DNA of 64,000 nt from SP197 sp965242595 (GCA_965242595.1 OZ251464.1:744001-808000); one strand, 5' to 3'. Positions 18,041 through 27,604 are shown, numbered from the stretch's first letter. Numbers and translations are program-made. The notes: a model not told the origin generated them from the sequence alone.

Positions 18041-19102
18041 ATGCGGAAGCGTGGCGGTGGGCCGCGCTCGAACGCGACCGGGCGAGGAACCGTGGCCAAC
18101 GGCAGGCTGCTGAGGAAACTCATCCGATCGGGCGTCGAAGGCGATCTGGGCGCCTTCCGCGGCGCCGCCGAGCGGGTGATCGCCGAGGAGCGCCAGAAAC
18201 AGCATCACCTGCTCGCAAACGATCTCGAGGCCATCCTCTACGGTTGCGCCCGCGCACCGTCCTCGCCGGCCGCACGCCGCCTGGCCGAAGCCATCCCCGA
18301 AGATCGCGAACGGGGCCTGCCGCTGCTGTCGCTGTCCGAACCCGTGCTGGGCCTCGAAGACATCGTGCTCTCTCGCGAGAACCTAGCCCTGGTTGAGGCC
18401 GTCCTCTACCAATACAACCGGGAGGACGTTCTGCGCGCCCACGGCCTGCGGCCCAGCGACCGGGTGCTCCTCTGCGGCCCGCCCGGATGCGGCAAGACGC
18501 GGACCGCCGAGGTCGTGGCGGCCGAACTTGCCCGCCCGCTCGCCGTCGTTCGCACCGACAGCGTGGTCTCCTCTTATCTCGGCGAAACCGCCGCTAACCT
18601 GCGCAAGGTGTTCGATTTCGCGGCAGCGTCACCGCTGGTCGTGCTCTTCGACGAGTTCGACGCCGTGGGCAAGGAACGCGAAGACACCTCCGAACACGGC
18701 GAGTTGCGCCGGGTCGTGAACGCCGTCCTGCAGATGCTCGATTCCTACGCCGGGCGCAGCCTCATCGTCGCCGCCACCAATCACGAGGGCATGCTCGACA
18801 GGGCCGTCTGGCGGCGCTTCGAAGAGGTGCTATTCCTCAAGCCGCCGACGGCGGCCGAACTGCGCCGCCTCCTGGCCGTGAAACTCCGCGGTGTCCGCCG
18901 CGCGTTCGACATCCGGGAGATCGTGGAGCGGGGCTGGTTCAAGGGCGCCGTCCATGCGGATGTAGAGCGCGTGATCCGCCGGGCGGTGAAGGAGATGGTG
19001 CTGGAAGATGAATCTCCCCTCCTGAGCATGGCCCATCTTGAAACCGCGCGCCGGCACGAGATGGCAAGACGGCGGCGTGCAAAGGCCCCGCGGGCGCGCT
19101 GA
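18041..19102 (+). CDS. ietA: AAA ATPase of an IetAS-type defence pair (IetA-like)
   Basis: A 353-residue AAA+ ATPase with Walker A GPPGCGKT (146-153), Walker B VLFDEFD (201-207), sensor-1 IVAATNHEGMLD and the arginine-finger region AVWRRFEEVLFL. The N-terminal 100 residues are helical and lack a recognised domain. It is followed one base after its stop by a subtilisin-like protease gene. AAA ATPase plus S8 protease is the layout of ietA/ietS, first described on Agrobacterium plasmids and later tested as an anti-phage system. The assignment rests on domain pairing and order. An AGGA precedes the ATG at 18041; a GTG at 18092 is a possible alternative. Confidence 0.82.
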   Translation: MRKRGGGPRSNATGRGTVANGRLLRKLIRSGVEGDLGAFRGAAERVIAEERQKQHHLLANDLEAILYGCARAPSSPAARRLAEAIPEDRERGLPLLSLSEPVLGLEDIVLSRENLALVEAVLYQYNREDVLRAHGLRPSDRVLLCGPPGCGKTRTAEVVAAELARPLAVVRTDSVVSSYLGETAANLRKVFDFAAASPLVVLFDEFDAVGKEREDTSEHGELRRVVNAVLQMLDSYAGRSLIVAATNHEGMLDRAVWRRFEEVLFLKPPTAAELRRLLAVKLRGVRRAFDIREIVERGWFKGAVHADVERVIRRAVKEMVLEDESPLLSMAHLETARRHEMARRRRAKAPRAR

Positions 19103-19103
19103 C

Positions 19104-21458
19104 ATGGCGGAATCGGAGAGCAACCACCCCCATCTGCAACTGGAACGGGAACAGCCAGCCCCCGAAAAACGGTCCCGGCGCGGCTTCCGGCCTGGCGCGC
19201 CGCCAGACGATCCTCGCTCTCATGGGGCGACCCTCCATCGGAGCCTGCAAACGGCGCGAGAGGCCACCGCTTCCGACCTCGGAGGCTATGACGACCGCCG
19301 CCTCATCAAGCTCGCATTGGCGGAAAAAGTGCCGCCGGAAGCGATCGAGAAGGTTTCGAGTGGCCTCGAGGTCGTGAGCCAGGAAGCGGGAGAACTGGTG
19401 CTGGCCTTCGCCAGAGAGGAGCAGCTCGACGCCTTCGAGGCGAGGCTCGCCGACCTCGCGCAGGTCGGGCGCATCTCATACAAGAACATCGTCTATGCGC
19501 TGCGCGGCTTCGACCGCTGGACGCCGGAAGACCGCACCGGCTGGGCGTTGAAGCGCGACGGTTTTCCCGACCGGGCACCCTTCATCATCGACATCGAGTT
19601 GTGGCCCTGCGCCCGCCGCGACGAGGCCGAACGCCAATGGGCGGCGTTCGAGTCATGGGTCATGGAACGCGATGGAAGGGTCGTGGATAAGGTGCAAAAG
19701 CCCCATCTGACGATCTACCGCCTGCGTTGCGAGCGGCCTCTGGCAGACGACCTGCTCCGCCATCGCGATGTGCGCAGCGTCGATCTGCCGCCGCGCATCG
19801 GCCTGGAACAGGCGCTCCTCATAACGGACATTCAACAGCTGGAAGAAACGCCACCCCCTCCCGACGACGCGCCGGGAATCGCCGTTCTCGACACCGGCAT
19901 CGTGGCCGGTCATCCCCTGCTCGCGCCTGCCATCGGCGATACGCAGAGCTTCCTGGCCGGTGCAGGGGCCGACGACGAACACGGCCACGGAACCTTCGTG
20001 TCCGGCATCGCCCTCTACGACGATGTCGCCGCCTGCCTGCGCAACCGGCGCTTCGTGCCGGAGTTGAGGCTCTTCAGTGGCCGCATTCTGGATGAGCAGA
20101 ACCAGGGCGATCCCCGCTTGATCGAAAACCAGGTCGAGGAAGCGGTCCGCTATTTCGTCGAGGAATATGGCTGCCGTGTCTTCAACCTGTCCTACGGCGA
20201 CCGCAACAAGCCTTACCGGGGTCGGCATGTCGCCGGTCTGGCGTTGACTCTGGACGCCCTCAGCCGGGAGTTCGACGTGCTCTTCGTCGTGCCGACCGGC
20301 AATATCGATGACCGGGATGGCCCGAACGACTGGCGCGCGGAATATCCCCACTATCTGACACGGGAGAGCGCTGCGCTGCTCGACCCGGCGCCGGCGCTGA
20401 ACGCGCTGACCGTCGGAAGCGTCGCCCGCCATGATCGATACCAGCCCTGGCCCGACGATCCCGCCTACCGGTCCGTCGCCAGGGTGGACCAGCCCTCACC
20501 GTTCACGCGCCACGGGCCGTCGGTCAACGGCGCCATCAAGCCGGACCTGGTCGATTACGGCGGCAATGGGGCAATTGCCGTCCGCGCCGGTAGCCGGCAG
20601 TTGCAGAAACGGCAGGGTGTTGGCGAGCTTTCCACGTCACTCCGTTTCGCATCCGGTCGCCTGTTCGCCGAGAATTCGGGCACCAGCTTCGCCGCCCCGC
20701 GTGTGGCCCATGCCGCCGCCAGGGTTTTCACGACACTCCCGAACGCGAGTGTCGATCTGTGCCGCGCATTGCTGGTCGCCCATGCGCGACCGCCTGACTG
20801 GGCCGACTTATTCTCCAATGACGCGGAAGCGCTTCGCAACATCGCCGGCTATGGGCTGCTGGACCGTTCGGCCCTCTATCGGTCGCTGGACGATTGCGTG
20901 ACTCTCTGGGCCGAGGGAAGCATCGAAAACCGCCGTCACCACTTCTATCAGGTCCCGATTCCCGCCCAGTTCTGGTCGTCTGGCATGCGCGTGCGGGAGC
21001 TGACCGTCGCCTTGGCCTATCGCTCCCCGGTGCGCACCACCCGCATCGATTACCGCGCCGTCTCTCTCAGCTTCAAGCTGGTCCAGGCAGCCTCGCTCGA
21101 CCAGCTCGCCCGGGCCTTCGACGCCGCCGTGGACAAAAACACCGCCCCATCGGTCCAGGAGCGCGATAGGAACCGCCGATTTTCCGAAACGACGCGCTCC
21201 CGCGGCACCGTGCAGGCGTCCACATGGACATTCAAACGGTCTTCGCCTGAGTTGCGCAAGGATCCCTGGTTCGTCGTGGTGACTCGCAACGATCCCCCAT
21301 GGGGCGAGACCCTTGCCTCCGAACGCGAGCCCTATGGTTTGACGGCTGTCCTCTCCGACCGCAAGGCACAGCAACCTCATCTCCTGGCAGAGCCTCGGCT
21401 TTATGCGGCGATTCAAGAGAGGCTCCGTGCACGGGCGCGCGCCAGGGCGACGGAGTGA
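19104..21458 (+). CDS. ietS: Subtilisin-like serine protease of an IetAS-type defence pair (IetS-like)
   Basis: A 784-residue protein with a roughly 255-residue N-terminal region, an S8 peptidase domain (about 256-620) and a C-terminal beta-rich region. The catalytic triad is intact: D263 in AVLDTGI, H295 in HGHGTFVSGI and S528 in NSGTSFAAPRVAH, with oxyanion N400 in VVPTGN. There is no signal peptide, so it should act in the cytoplasm, as expected for an IetS-type effector partnered with an AAA ATPase. The protease may be held inactive until triggered; the target is unknown. Base composition is somewhat lower in GC than its neighbours. Repeat copy A follows 8 bases after the stop. Confidence 0.85.
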   Translation: MAESESNHPHLQLEREQPAPEKRSRRGFRPGAPPDDPRSHGATLHRSLQTAREATASDLGGYDDRRLIKLALAEKVPPEAIEKVSSGLEVVSQEAGELVLAFAREEQLDAFEARLADLAQVGRISYKNIVYALRGFDRWTPEDRTGWALKRDGFPDRAPFIIDIELWPCARRDEAERQWAAFESWVMERDGRVVDKVQKPHLTIYRLRCERPLADDLLRHRDVRSVDLPPRIGLEQALLITDIQQLEETPPPPDDAPGIAVLDTGIVAGHPLLAPAIGDTQSFLAGAGADDEHGHGTFVSGIALYDDVAACLRNRRFVPELRLFSGRILDEQNQGDPRLIENQVEEAVRYFVEEYGCRVFNLSYGDRNKPYRGRHVAGLALTLDALSREFDVLFVVPTGNIDDRDGPNDWRAEYPHYLTRESAALLDPAPALNALTVGSVARHDRYQPWPDDPAYRSVARVDQPSPFTRHGPSVNGAIKPDLVDYGGNGAIAVRAGSRQLQKRQGVGELSTSLRFASGRLFAENSGTSFAAPRVAHAAARVFTTLPNASVDLCRALLVAHARPPDWADLFSNDAEALRNIAGYGLLDRSALYRSLDDCVTLWAEGSIENRRHHFYQVPIPAQFWSSGMRVRELTVALAYRSPVRTTRIDYRAVSLSFKLVQAASLDQLARAFDAAVDKNTAPSVQERDRNRRFSETTRSRGTVQASTWTFKRSSPELRKDPWFVVVTRNDPPWGETLASEREPYGLTAVLSDRKAQQPHLLAEPRLYAAIQERLRARARARATE

Positions 21459-21466
21459 CGGATACC

Positions 21467-21585
21467 CCCTGCCACAGCCCTGTCACAAGCCGTTCACAGT
21501 CCCGCCACAGCCTGTCCGCCCCGAACGGCCCCCGACACCACCCCGGCAGCCCCCCGACACCCCCACGGCAGCCGCCGGCGGCCCG
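21467..21585 (+). repeat. Dispersed 11-bp-block repeat, copy A
   Basis: Four consecutive 11-base units occupy 21467-21510 (ccctgccacag, ccctgtcacaa, gccgttcacag, tcccgccacag). They are followed by a GC-rich body beginning cctgtccg and containing cccccgacacc and cacggcagccgcc. The same order of parts occurs at 35806, 39085 and, in reverse orientation, at 46690-46869, 48580-48739 and 58630-58798. This copy fills the gap between the protease gene and the GntR gene. Confidence 0.75.
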
Positions 21586-22305
21586 CTATCCGCTTGCGGC
21601 GCGGCCCGCTTTCGGGCTGTGCCATGCGGCGCCGTGCCAGCCGCCATGGGCGCGCTTGTAGAGTTCGAGCGCGGGCCAGATATGGGCATCGACGAGGCGC
21701 AGCAGCCCGTCGCGGCTGCCACCCGCCATCTCGGCGACCATCGCCGCATGTTCGTCGCGCGCCCGTCGCAGCCAGACCGGATCCCCGATGGCATAGCAGC
21801 GGATGCCCAGGGTTTCGGTCCAGATGCGCTGGATCATCTCCGACAGGCAGCGATTGTTCGCGGCCTCGAACATGGTGAAGTGGAATTCGTTGTTCAGGCT
21901 GCACACCTGCTTCAGGTCGCCGCCTTCGACGCAGCGGCTGTAGCGCGCATGGATGGCCTCCAGCTCGCGCACCAGGGCACGGTCGGGCGGCCAGGGGATG
22001 CGCAGGATCGCCTCGCGATGCAGCACGGCGCGCATCTCGTAGATCTCGTCCACCTCCTCGACCGAAAAATCCCGCACCATCGCGCCCTTGTTGTGGCGCC
22101 GGGCCACCAGCCCCATGCCCTGCAATTCGGTCAGGGCCGAGCGGATGAAGTGCCGCGACACCCGGTAGCGATCGCTCAGCTCCCCCTCGACCAGCCGCTC
22201 GCGCGGGCGCAGGCGCCCGAAGATGATCTCCTCCTTGATGGCCTGCACGATATCGGCGAGCATGGGGGCGGGAACATCTTCATATCTTTCGGCAGGGTAG
22301 GCCAT
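21586..22305 (-). CDS. GntR-family transcriptional regulator, FCD type
   Basis: A 239-residue regulator with an N-terminal winged helix (IKEEIIFGRLRPRERLVEGELSDRYRVSRHFIRSALTEL) and a C-terminal helical FCD ligand domain carrying the metal-binding type residues in RAVLHREAIL, NNEFHFTMF and DEHAAMVAEM. It is divergent from the import and catabolism cluster that begins at 22547 and is the likely regulator of that cluster. The ATG at 22305 is preceded by GAGGA at a good distance. The last 15 or so residues may derive from the neighbouring repeat, because the gene ends exactly where repeat copy A stops. Confidence 0.9.
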   Translation of the reverse strand: MAYPAERYEDVPAPMLADIVQAIKEEIIFGRLRPRERLVEGELSDRYRVSRHFIRSALTELQGMGLVARRHNKGAMVRDFSVEEVDEIYEMRAVLHREAILRIPWPPDRALVRELEAIHARYSRCVEGGDLKQVCSLNNEFHFTMFEAANNRCLSEMIQRIWTETLGIRCYAIGDPVWLRRARDEHAAMVAEMAGGSRDGLLRLVDAHIWPALELYKRAHGGWHGAAWHSPKAGRAASG

Positions 22306-22546
22306 CGGCAAGGTCCTCGGATTTCCTGACGCTCTGCGCGCCTGCAGCGGCCTGGCCCCCACACAGGGAGAACCCGCGCCGCCCGTGGCGGGCGGTGGAT
22401 GCAGCCGGCAGGGCGATTATCGCACAGCCCGGGCCTGGGGATAAGGACCGCCGCGCATTTTCTTCGCCCTGGTCTCTTCGCCCTGGCGCCGAATTGCCGC
22501 CCATCCTCTCGAAAAGATTGTTGACAATCCGTCGCCGGGCGCCACC

Positions 22547-23485
22547 ATGGCCGCAACGGCGTCCCGCGGCACAGGCGGGGCGGGAGCGCGCGGGGGGCGC
22601 AATCGCGTGGTCGGACGCTACCGGACCAACGGTTTTATGACCGCCTGTCTCGAAACGGGGCCGCCGGGCGCCCCGGTCGTCATGCTGAGCCACAGCCATT
22701 TCAGCGACCATGGCATGTGGCGCCCCCAATGCCCGGCGCTCGCCGCCCGCTACCGGGTCGTCGCCTACGATGTGCGCGGACACGGCGCCAGCGACATGCC
22801 GGCCGGCCCTTGCAGCCTCGACGACCTGGCCAGCGACGCCCTGTGCCTGATGGACGCGCTGGCATTGGACCGGGTGCATTTCGTCGGCTTGTCGCTGGGT
22901 GGCATGATCGGCATGGCCGTGGCGCTGCGGGCGCCCGAACGGCTGCGGTCGCTGCTGCTGTGCGATACCGCCGCCCAGATGCCGGCCGGCATCTGGGACG
23001 AGAGGATCGCGACCGCGCGCTCGCAAGGCCTGGAACCGCTGCTGGAGCCAACCATGGCCCGCTGGTTCACCCCCGCATTCCGCGCCTCTGCGCCCGAGAC
23101 CGTCGCCGGCATCCGCGCCATCGCCTCGAACACCACGCCTGCCGGCTACATCGCCTGCGCCCAGGCCATCCAGGCGATGCGCCTGGTCGCGCGGCTGGGC
23201 GAGATCCGCACCCCTGCGCGCGTGATCGTCGGCGCCCAGGATCCGGCGACACCGGTGGCGGCGGCCGAAGTGCTCGTCCAGGGCATCCCCGGGGCCGACC
23301 TGGTGGTCATCGACCGCGCCGCCCATCTCGCCAATCTCGAACAGCCCGCCGCGTTCAACACGGCGCTGCTGGAATTTCTGGAAGCGCATGAGGCGCCGGA
23401 CACGCGCCGGCAGAACGTGCCGCCGCCATCGTGTCCGCCACCGCAGGCGGGCGACGAGAACCCGATATCAACCCGAGGAGGATAA
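22547..23485 (+). CDS. Alpha/beta hydrolase, 3-oxoadipate enol-lactonase-like
   Basis: A 312-residue alpha/beta hydrolase. The nucleophile elbow is GLSLGGMIG, the acid is in VIVGAQDPATP and the histidine is in DRAAHLANLEQP, so the triad is complete. The arrangement resembles PcaD-type enol-lactonases and related ester hydrolases. Its stop codon overlaps the ribosome-binding site (gaggagg) of the binding-protein gene that starts one base later, so they form one operon. The C-terminal 30 residues, rich in proline, are atypical. The substrate is probably the imported compound or a product of it. Confidence 0.8.
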   Translation: MAATASRGTGGAGARGGRNRVVGRYRTNGFMTACLETGPPGAPVVMLSHSHFSDHGMWRPQCPALAARYRVVAYDVRGHGASDMPAGPCSLDDLASDALCLMDALALDRVHFVGLSLGGMIGMAVALRAPERLRSLLLCDTAAQMPAGIWDERIATARSQGLEPLLEPTMARWFTPAFRASAPETVAGIRAIASNTTPAGYIACAQAIQAMRLVARLGEIRTPARVIVGAQDPATPVAAAEVLVQGIPGADLVVIDRAAHLANLEQPAAFNTALLEFLEAHEAPDTRRQNVPPPSCPPPQAGDENPISTRGG

Positions 23486-23486
23486 C

Positions 23487-24569
23487 ATGTTGGACTTCAA
23501 GATCCGTAAATCCCTGGTCCGCGAGGCGCTGGAATTCGCCGAGTGGAGCAGGCGCGACTTTCTGCACCGCAGCGTCGCCGCCGGCACCGTGCTGGCCGGC
23601 ACCGCGCTGGCCAGCGAGATCAACTTTGCCGGCGCCCAGGACAAGAAGGTCCGGGTCGGCATCCCGCTGACCTATGGGCCGTTCAACCAGCCCTGGCGGC
23701 GCGGTTGCTGGCAGCTGGTGAAGACCGTTCTCGATATGGGCGGCGAGCCGGTCACGGTGCGCGGCGAGCCGACCAAGGCGAGCGAACAGGAGGCCGAGCG
23801 CGCCCTGCTCGACCGCGATATCGACGTGCTGTGCATGGGCATCTACTCGCTGGAACCCGAAACCGAATATATCGCCGACGAAGCCCATGCCCGCGGCATC
23901 CCCACCGTCGGCTTCGCCGTTCCGGTCAAGGATTCCCCGGCCGTGGTCGAGGATACCTGGGCGACGGCGACCACGCTGGGCTACTACGTCCAGAACGTCC
24001 TGCAGCGCAACGGCACCCTGGTGCAGACGGCCGAAGACAAGGGCTTTTACACGCCCTTCGACATGGAGGCCGACATGCTCGACCTGATGACGAAATACGA
24101 GCCGCGCATGGACATGCTGCCCTTCATGCCCGGCAGCGTGTCCACCCAGGACCAGATTTCCAAGGGTCGCGAGAACGCCCTGGCGTTGCTGCAAGCCAAT
24201 CCCGAGCCGGGCTCGGTCGCCGGCCTCATCTCCTGGTGGTGGCCGCTGACCGTCGGCGCCGGCCAGGCCATGCAGCAGATGGGCCGCGACGATCTGCGCC
24301 TGTTCAACCACTATTTCTCGGACCAGTTGCTGGGCGAGATGGCGGCGAACACCTATCCGATCGAGTTCTCCACCGACGTCCCCTGGCACACGCTGGGCCA
24401 GAAGACCGCGGAGCTGGCGATGGCCATGGGTGCCGGCGAAAGCGTCGAACCCTACATCTATCGCGTGCCGGTCACCGCCATCCTTCAGGAAGAAGCCGAG
24501 GCGGCCTTGGCCGAGGTCCAGGAGATGGATCGCCAGGCGATCGCGCTGCTGGGCGAGTATGGCGGCTGA
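23487..24569 (+). CDS. Periplasmic sugar-type substrate-binding protein, Tat-exported
   Basis: A 360-residue periplasmic binding protein of the type I (ribose/xylose-like) fold, as judged by its RbsC- and RbsA-like partners downstream. The N-terminus carries a twin-arginine signal, SRRDFLHRS, followed by a hydrophobic stretch ending near ALASEINFAGAQ. The mature part has GIPLTYGPFNQPWRRG, DIDVLCMGIYSLEPET and GIPTVGFAVPV. A strong Shine-Dalgarno (gaggagg) precedes the ATG. The ligand is not known; the lactonase and tautomerase neighbours suggest a compound catabolised through a lactone. Confidence 0.88.
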   Translation: MLDFKIRKSLVREALEFAEWSRRDFLHRSVAAGTVLAGTALASEINFAGAQDKKVRVGIPLTYGPFNQPWRRGCWQLVKTVLDMGGEPVTVRGEPTKASEQEAERALLDRDIDVLCMGIYSLEPETEYIADEAHARGIPTVGFAVPVKDSPAVVEDTWATATTLGYYVQNVLQRNGTLVQTAEDKGFYTPFDMEADMLDLMTKYEPRMDMLPFMPGSVSTQDQISKGRENALALLQANPEPGSVAGLISWWWPLTVGAGQAMQQMGRDDLRLFNHYFSDQLLGEMAANTYPIEFSTDVPWHTLGQKTAELAMAMGAGESVEPYIYRVPVTAILQEEAEAALAEVQEMDRQAIALLGEYGG

Positions 24570-24691
24570 TCCCGTCTGTCCGCGCCTATCTCTGCGGTTG
24601 TGACGACCCCCGCCCGGGCCTGCCCGGGCGGGGCAGCCCCCAGACTACGCAACGCCACGCGCTGCCACGCCCTAAGCCGGAGTCGAGCATC

Positions 24692-24877
24692 ATGCCTGTC
24701 GTGCAGGTCCACCTGAAAGCGGGCCGGACCGTGGCGCAGAAACGCGCCCTGGTCGCCCGCATCACCGATGCGCTGACCGAAGAGGTCGGCGCCGCGCGCG
24801 AGCGCGTCCACGTCATCGTGAACGAGGTTCCCGAAGATTCCTGGGGGCGTGGAGGAACGCTGCTGTCGGACCTTTAG
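24692..24877 (+). CDS. 4-oxalocrotonate tautomerase-like protein
   Basis: A 61-residue protein with the tautomerase-superfamily layout: the catalytic proline directly after the initiator methionine (MPVVQVHLKAGRT), KRALVARITDALTEEVG, then RVHVIVNEVPEDSWGRGG. Members convert enol to keto forms in aromatic or furan catabolism. It lies between the binding-protein and permease genes in the same orientation, so it is likely part of the pathway for the imported substrate. Confidence 0.87.
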   Translation: MPVVQVHLKAGRTVAQKRALVARITDALTEEVGAARERVHVIVNEVPEDSWGRGGTLLSDL

Positions 24878-24970
24878 CGCCTCCGCCGCGGCGCCCGCGC
24901 TCACATTTGCAATCGCCCTGGGAAGGGCACAGACTCGGGGTTGGCAACAGGCGCCGGGGAAGGGACCAGG

Positions 24971-26011
24971 ATGGCTGCAACCGTCGATGAATCCAGCGCG
25001 GCGCCCCAGGCCGCGGCGGCCTCCGTGGAGCAGGAGGCGCTGTGGCTGCGTCTGCTGCGGCGCTGGGGAACCATCGCGGTCATCGTCCTGACGGCCATCG
25101 GCTTCTCCTTCGCAACCCCCTATTTTCTCACCTTCTCCAATTTCAACAACATCCTGTTCTCGATGATCGTGCCCTGCCTGGTCTCGATCGGGCTGACCTA
25201 TGTGGTGATCGCCGGCAGCTTCGATCTCTCGGTCGGCCTTTGCGTCACCACCACATCCATCGTCTGCGCCTTCCTGATCCCGCTGGTAGGACCCTGGCCG
25301 GCGATCGCGCTCTCCCTTCTCACCGCCATCGTCATCGGCTCGATCAACGGCCTGCTGGTCACCTATGGCCGCCTGTCGGGCATCGTCGTCACCCTGGGCA
25401 TGATGTTCGTCCTGGGCGGCATCAACATCTATCTTACCGGCGGCTACCAGGTCGCGGTCAGCTATACCGAAAAGGCGTTCCGCTGGATCGGCCAGGGCCG
25501 GCTTCAATTGATGGACGATCGCAGCATGTCGATCGCCGTCCCGGTCATGATCCTGGCCATCGTCTTCGCTCTGCACCTGGTGCTTTCGGGCAAGACCAAG
25601 GTCGGTTATTACATCCGGGCCGTCGGCGACAACGCGATGGCGGCGTTCTATTCCGGCATCCCGGTCTATCGCTGGGTCATCGTCGCCTTCGTGCTCTCGG
25701 CGCTCACGGCCGGCATCGGCGGTGTTCTGCTCACCTCGATCTCGTCGTCCGCCCAACCGGTCGGCGGCGAGGGCTATTTGCTGGGCGCCTTCGCGGCGGT
25801 GTTCCTGGGCGCAACCGTGCTGGGCAAGGGCAAGCCCCACGTCCTGGGGACGCTGCTGGGCGTGTTCTTCATCTATATGGTCAATTCGGGCATGAACATG
25901 GTGGGCTTCCCCTACGCGGCCCGCCAGCTGTTCGCCGGCATCGTTCTCATTCTTGCGGTCGGCGCCAATGCCGCGCTCAATCGCGAGGAGATCCACCTCA
26001 GATTCATCTAG
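24971..26011 (+). CDS. ABC transporter permease, RbsC/XylH-like
   Basis: A 346-residue inner-membrane permease with eight to ten hydrophobic segments. The family signature is seen in YVVIAGSFDLSVG, INGLLVTYGRLSGIVVTLGMM and GEGYLLGAFAAVFLGATVLGKGK. The ATG at 24971 has an AGGGA five bases upstream and is preferred over a TTG at 24941. It partners the upstream binding protein and the downstream double-ATPase subunit. Confidence 0.9.
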   Translation: MAATVDESSAAPQAAAASVEQEALWLRLLRRWGTIAVIVLTAIGFSFATPYFLTFSNFNNILFSMIVPCLVSIGLTYVVIAGSFDLSVGLCVTTTSIVCAFLIPLVGPWPAIALSLLTAIVIGSINGLLVTYGRLSGIVVTLGMMFVLGGINIYLTGGYQVAVSYTEKAFRWIGQGRLQLMDDRSMSIAVPVMILAIVFALHLVLSGKTKVGYYIRAVGDNAMAAFYSGIPVYRWVIVAFVLSALTAGIGGVLLTSISSSAQPVGGEGYLLGAFAAVFLGATVLGKGKPHVLGTLLGVFFIYMVNSGMNMVGFPYAARQLFAGIVLILAVGANAALNREEIHLRFI

Positions 26012-26026
26012 GCGCGGGCGGCGGCC

Positions 26027-27574
26027 ATGATGGCAAGCGAGGCCAGACCGGGAAACGACGATCCGTCGGGCGGTCCGTTGGACGGTCCACTGGTCGATAT
26101 CGTCGGCCTGGAAAAGCAGTTCGCCGGCACCAGGGCGCTGAAAGGCGTCTCGGTCGTGTTCCGGCGCGGCGAGATCCACGGCCTTCTGGGTGAGAACGGC
26201 GCCGGAAAATCGACCCTGATCAAGATCCTCACCGGCGTCTATGCGCCCAGCGCCGGTCATATTTCGCTGGACGGCGCGCCGGTGCGCATCGACAGCCCGC
26301 TGGCCGCGCACCGCCTCGGCCTGGGCGCCGTCTATCAGGATGCCGAACTGGTCAGCAGCTTCACCGTGGGCCAGAACGTTCTGCTCGGCAACGAGCCCGG
26401 CGGCGCCCTGATCGACAACCGCAAACTCCACGCCGAAGCCCGCAACATCGTCGACCGGATGGGGATCGACCTCGACGTTCACCGCCTGGCGGGCGATCTG
26501 TCGGCGGCCGAGATGCAGCTCGTCACCCTGGCAACCCTGTTTCAGCGCCGCTACAAGCTGATCGTGCTCGACGAGCCGACAGCTCGCCTGTCGGCCACCG
26601 AGGTCGATATCCTGTTCGGGCTGATCGAGCGCTTCCGCGATCGCGGCATCACCATCGTCTATATCTCCCACCGGCTGAGCGAGATCGGGCGCATCTGCGA
26701 CCGCATCACCATCCTGCGCGGCGGCCTGGTGGCGGCGACCCTCGAACGTGACCACATCACCGAAGAGCGCGTCACCGAACTGATGGTCGCCAAAAGCCGC
26801 GAAGAGCTGAAAGTCGATCGCGATGGAACGGCGACCGACCGGGTTCTGCTCCAGGTCGAAGGTCTGCGCACCGCCCGCCTCGAACCGCTCTCCTTCACGG
26901 TGCGCGCCGGCGAGGTGCTGGGCATCACCGGCCCGGTCGGGGGCGGAATGGAGCAGATCGGGCGCGCCCTGGGCGGGGTCGTCCAGCACGGCGGCGCCAT
27001 TCGCATCGACGGCAGGGCCGTTTCCATTCGCAATCCCCGCTCCTCGCGCGCGGCCGGCATCGCCCTGGTGCCGGAAGACCGCCGCCGCCAGGCGCTGTTC
27101 CCCGAGCTCGCCCTGGCGGACAATGTGGCGCTGCCGGTGCTGGACAGGCTCAGCCGCTTCGGGCTGATCCGGGGCAAGCTCAAGCTGCGCTACGCCGCCG
27201 AGACGGCCGAGCGCCTTGCGGTTCGCCCCGCCGCCCCGATGCGGCCCGTGAAGTTCTTCTCGGGCGGCAACCAGCAAAAGGCCGTGATCGGCAAATGGAT
27301 GAGCGCAAAGGCGCGCCTGTTCATCTTCGTCGAGCCGACGGCAGGTGTCGATGTCGGGGCGATCAAGGAGATCTACGACACCCTGTCGGCCCTCGCCCGA
27401 GCCGGGGCGGCGGTGATTCTGATCTCGTCGGCGGTCGAGGAGATCATGACCCTGTCCGAGACCGTGATGGTCGTTCATGACGGCCGCCTGGTCCATCGCG
27501 CCCCCAGGGCGGATTGCACCCACGACCGCCTGCTCACCCTTTCCCTGGGCGGGCGCTCGCAGATCGCGGTCTGA
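26027..27574 (+). CDS. ABC transporter ATP-binding protein, RbsA/XylG-like (two ATPase domains)
   Basis: A 515-residue protein with two nucleotide-binding domains. The first is complete: Walker A GENGAGKST, signature region LSAAEMQLV, Walker B LIVLDEPTARLS. The second has the usual degenerate Walker A (GITGPVGGGMEQ) and signature FSGGNQQK, but its Walker B reads IFVEPTAGVDVG, with valine in place of the conserved aspartate. It follows the permease by 15 bases and energises sugar-type uptake. It is convergent with the Fe-S protein gene, with a 30-base gap. Confidence 0.9.
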   Translation: MMASEARPGNDDPSGGPLDGPLVDIVGLEKQFAGTRALKGVSVVFRRGEIHGLLGENGAGKSTLIKILTGVYAPSAGHISLDGAPVRIDSPLAAHRLGLGAVYQDAELVSSFTVGQNVLLGNEPGGALIDNRKLHAEARNIVDRMGIDLDVHRLAGDLSAAEMQLVTLATLFQRRYKLIVLDEPTARLSATEVDILFGLIERFRDRGITIVYISHRLSEIGRICDRITILRGGLVAATLERDHITEERVTELMVAKSREELKVDRDGTATDRVLLQVEGLRTARLEPLSFTVRAGEVLGITGPVGGGMEQIGRALGGVVQHGGAIRIDGRAVSIRNPRSSRAAGIALVPEDRRRQALFPELALADNVALPVLDRLSRFGLIRGKLKLRYAAETAERLAVRPAAPMRPVKFFSGGNQQKAVIGKWMSAKARLFIFVEPTAGVDVGAIKEIYDTLSALARAGAAVILISSAVEEIMTLSETVMVVHDGRLVHRAPRADCTHDRLLTLSLGGRSQIAV

Positions 27575-27604
27575 CGATGGCGGCAGATGGCCCTCGGGCC
27601 CCCC

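Noticed and set aside
17911..21600. A second copy of the tRNA-Lys 3' end as an attachment site for the IetAS-type module
   Set aside because: I found no repeat of the tRNA 3' segment near the module end, and no integrase gene in the window.
24485..27523. A 1012-codon open frame on the minus strand opposite the transporter genes
   Set aside because: Its translation has no domain pattern, while the plus strand carries a complete permease and ATPase with correct motifs and ribosome-binding sites.
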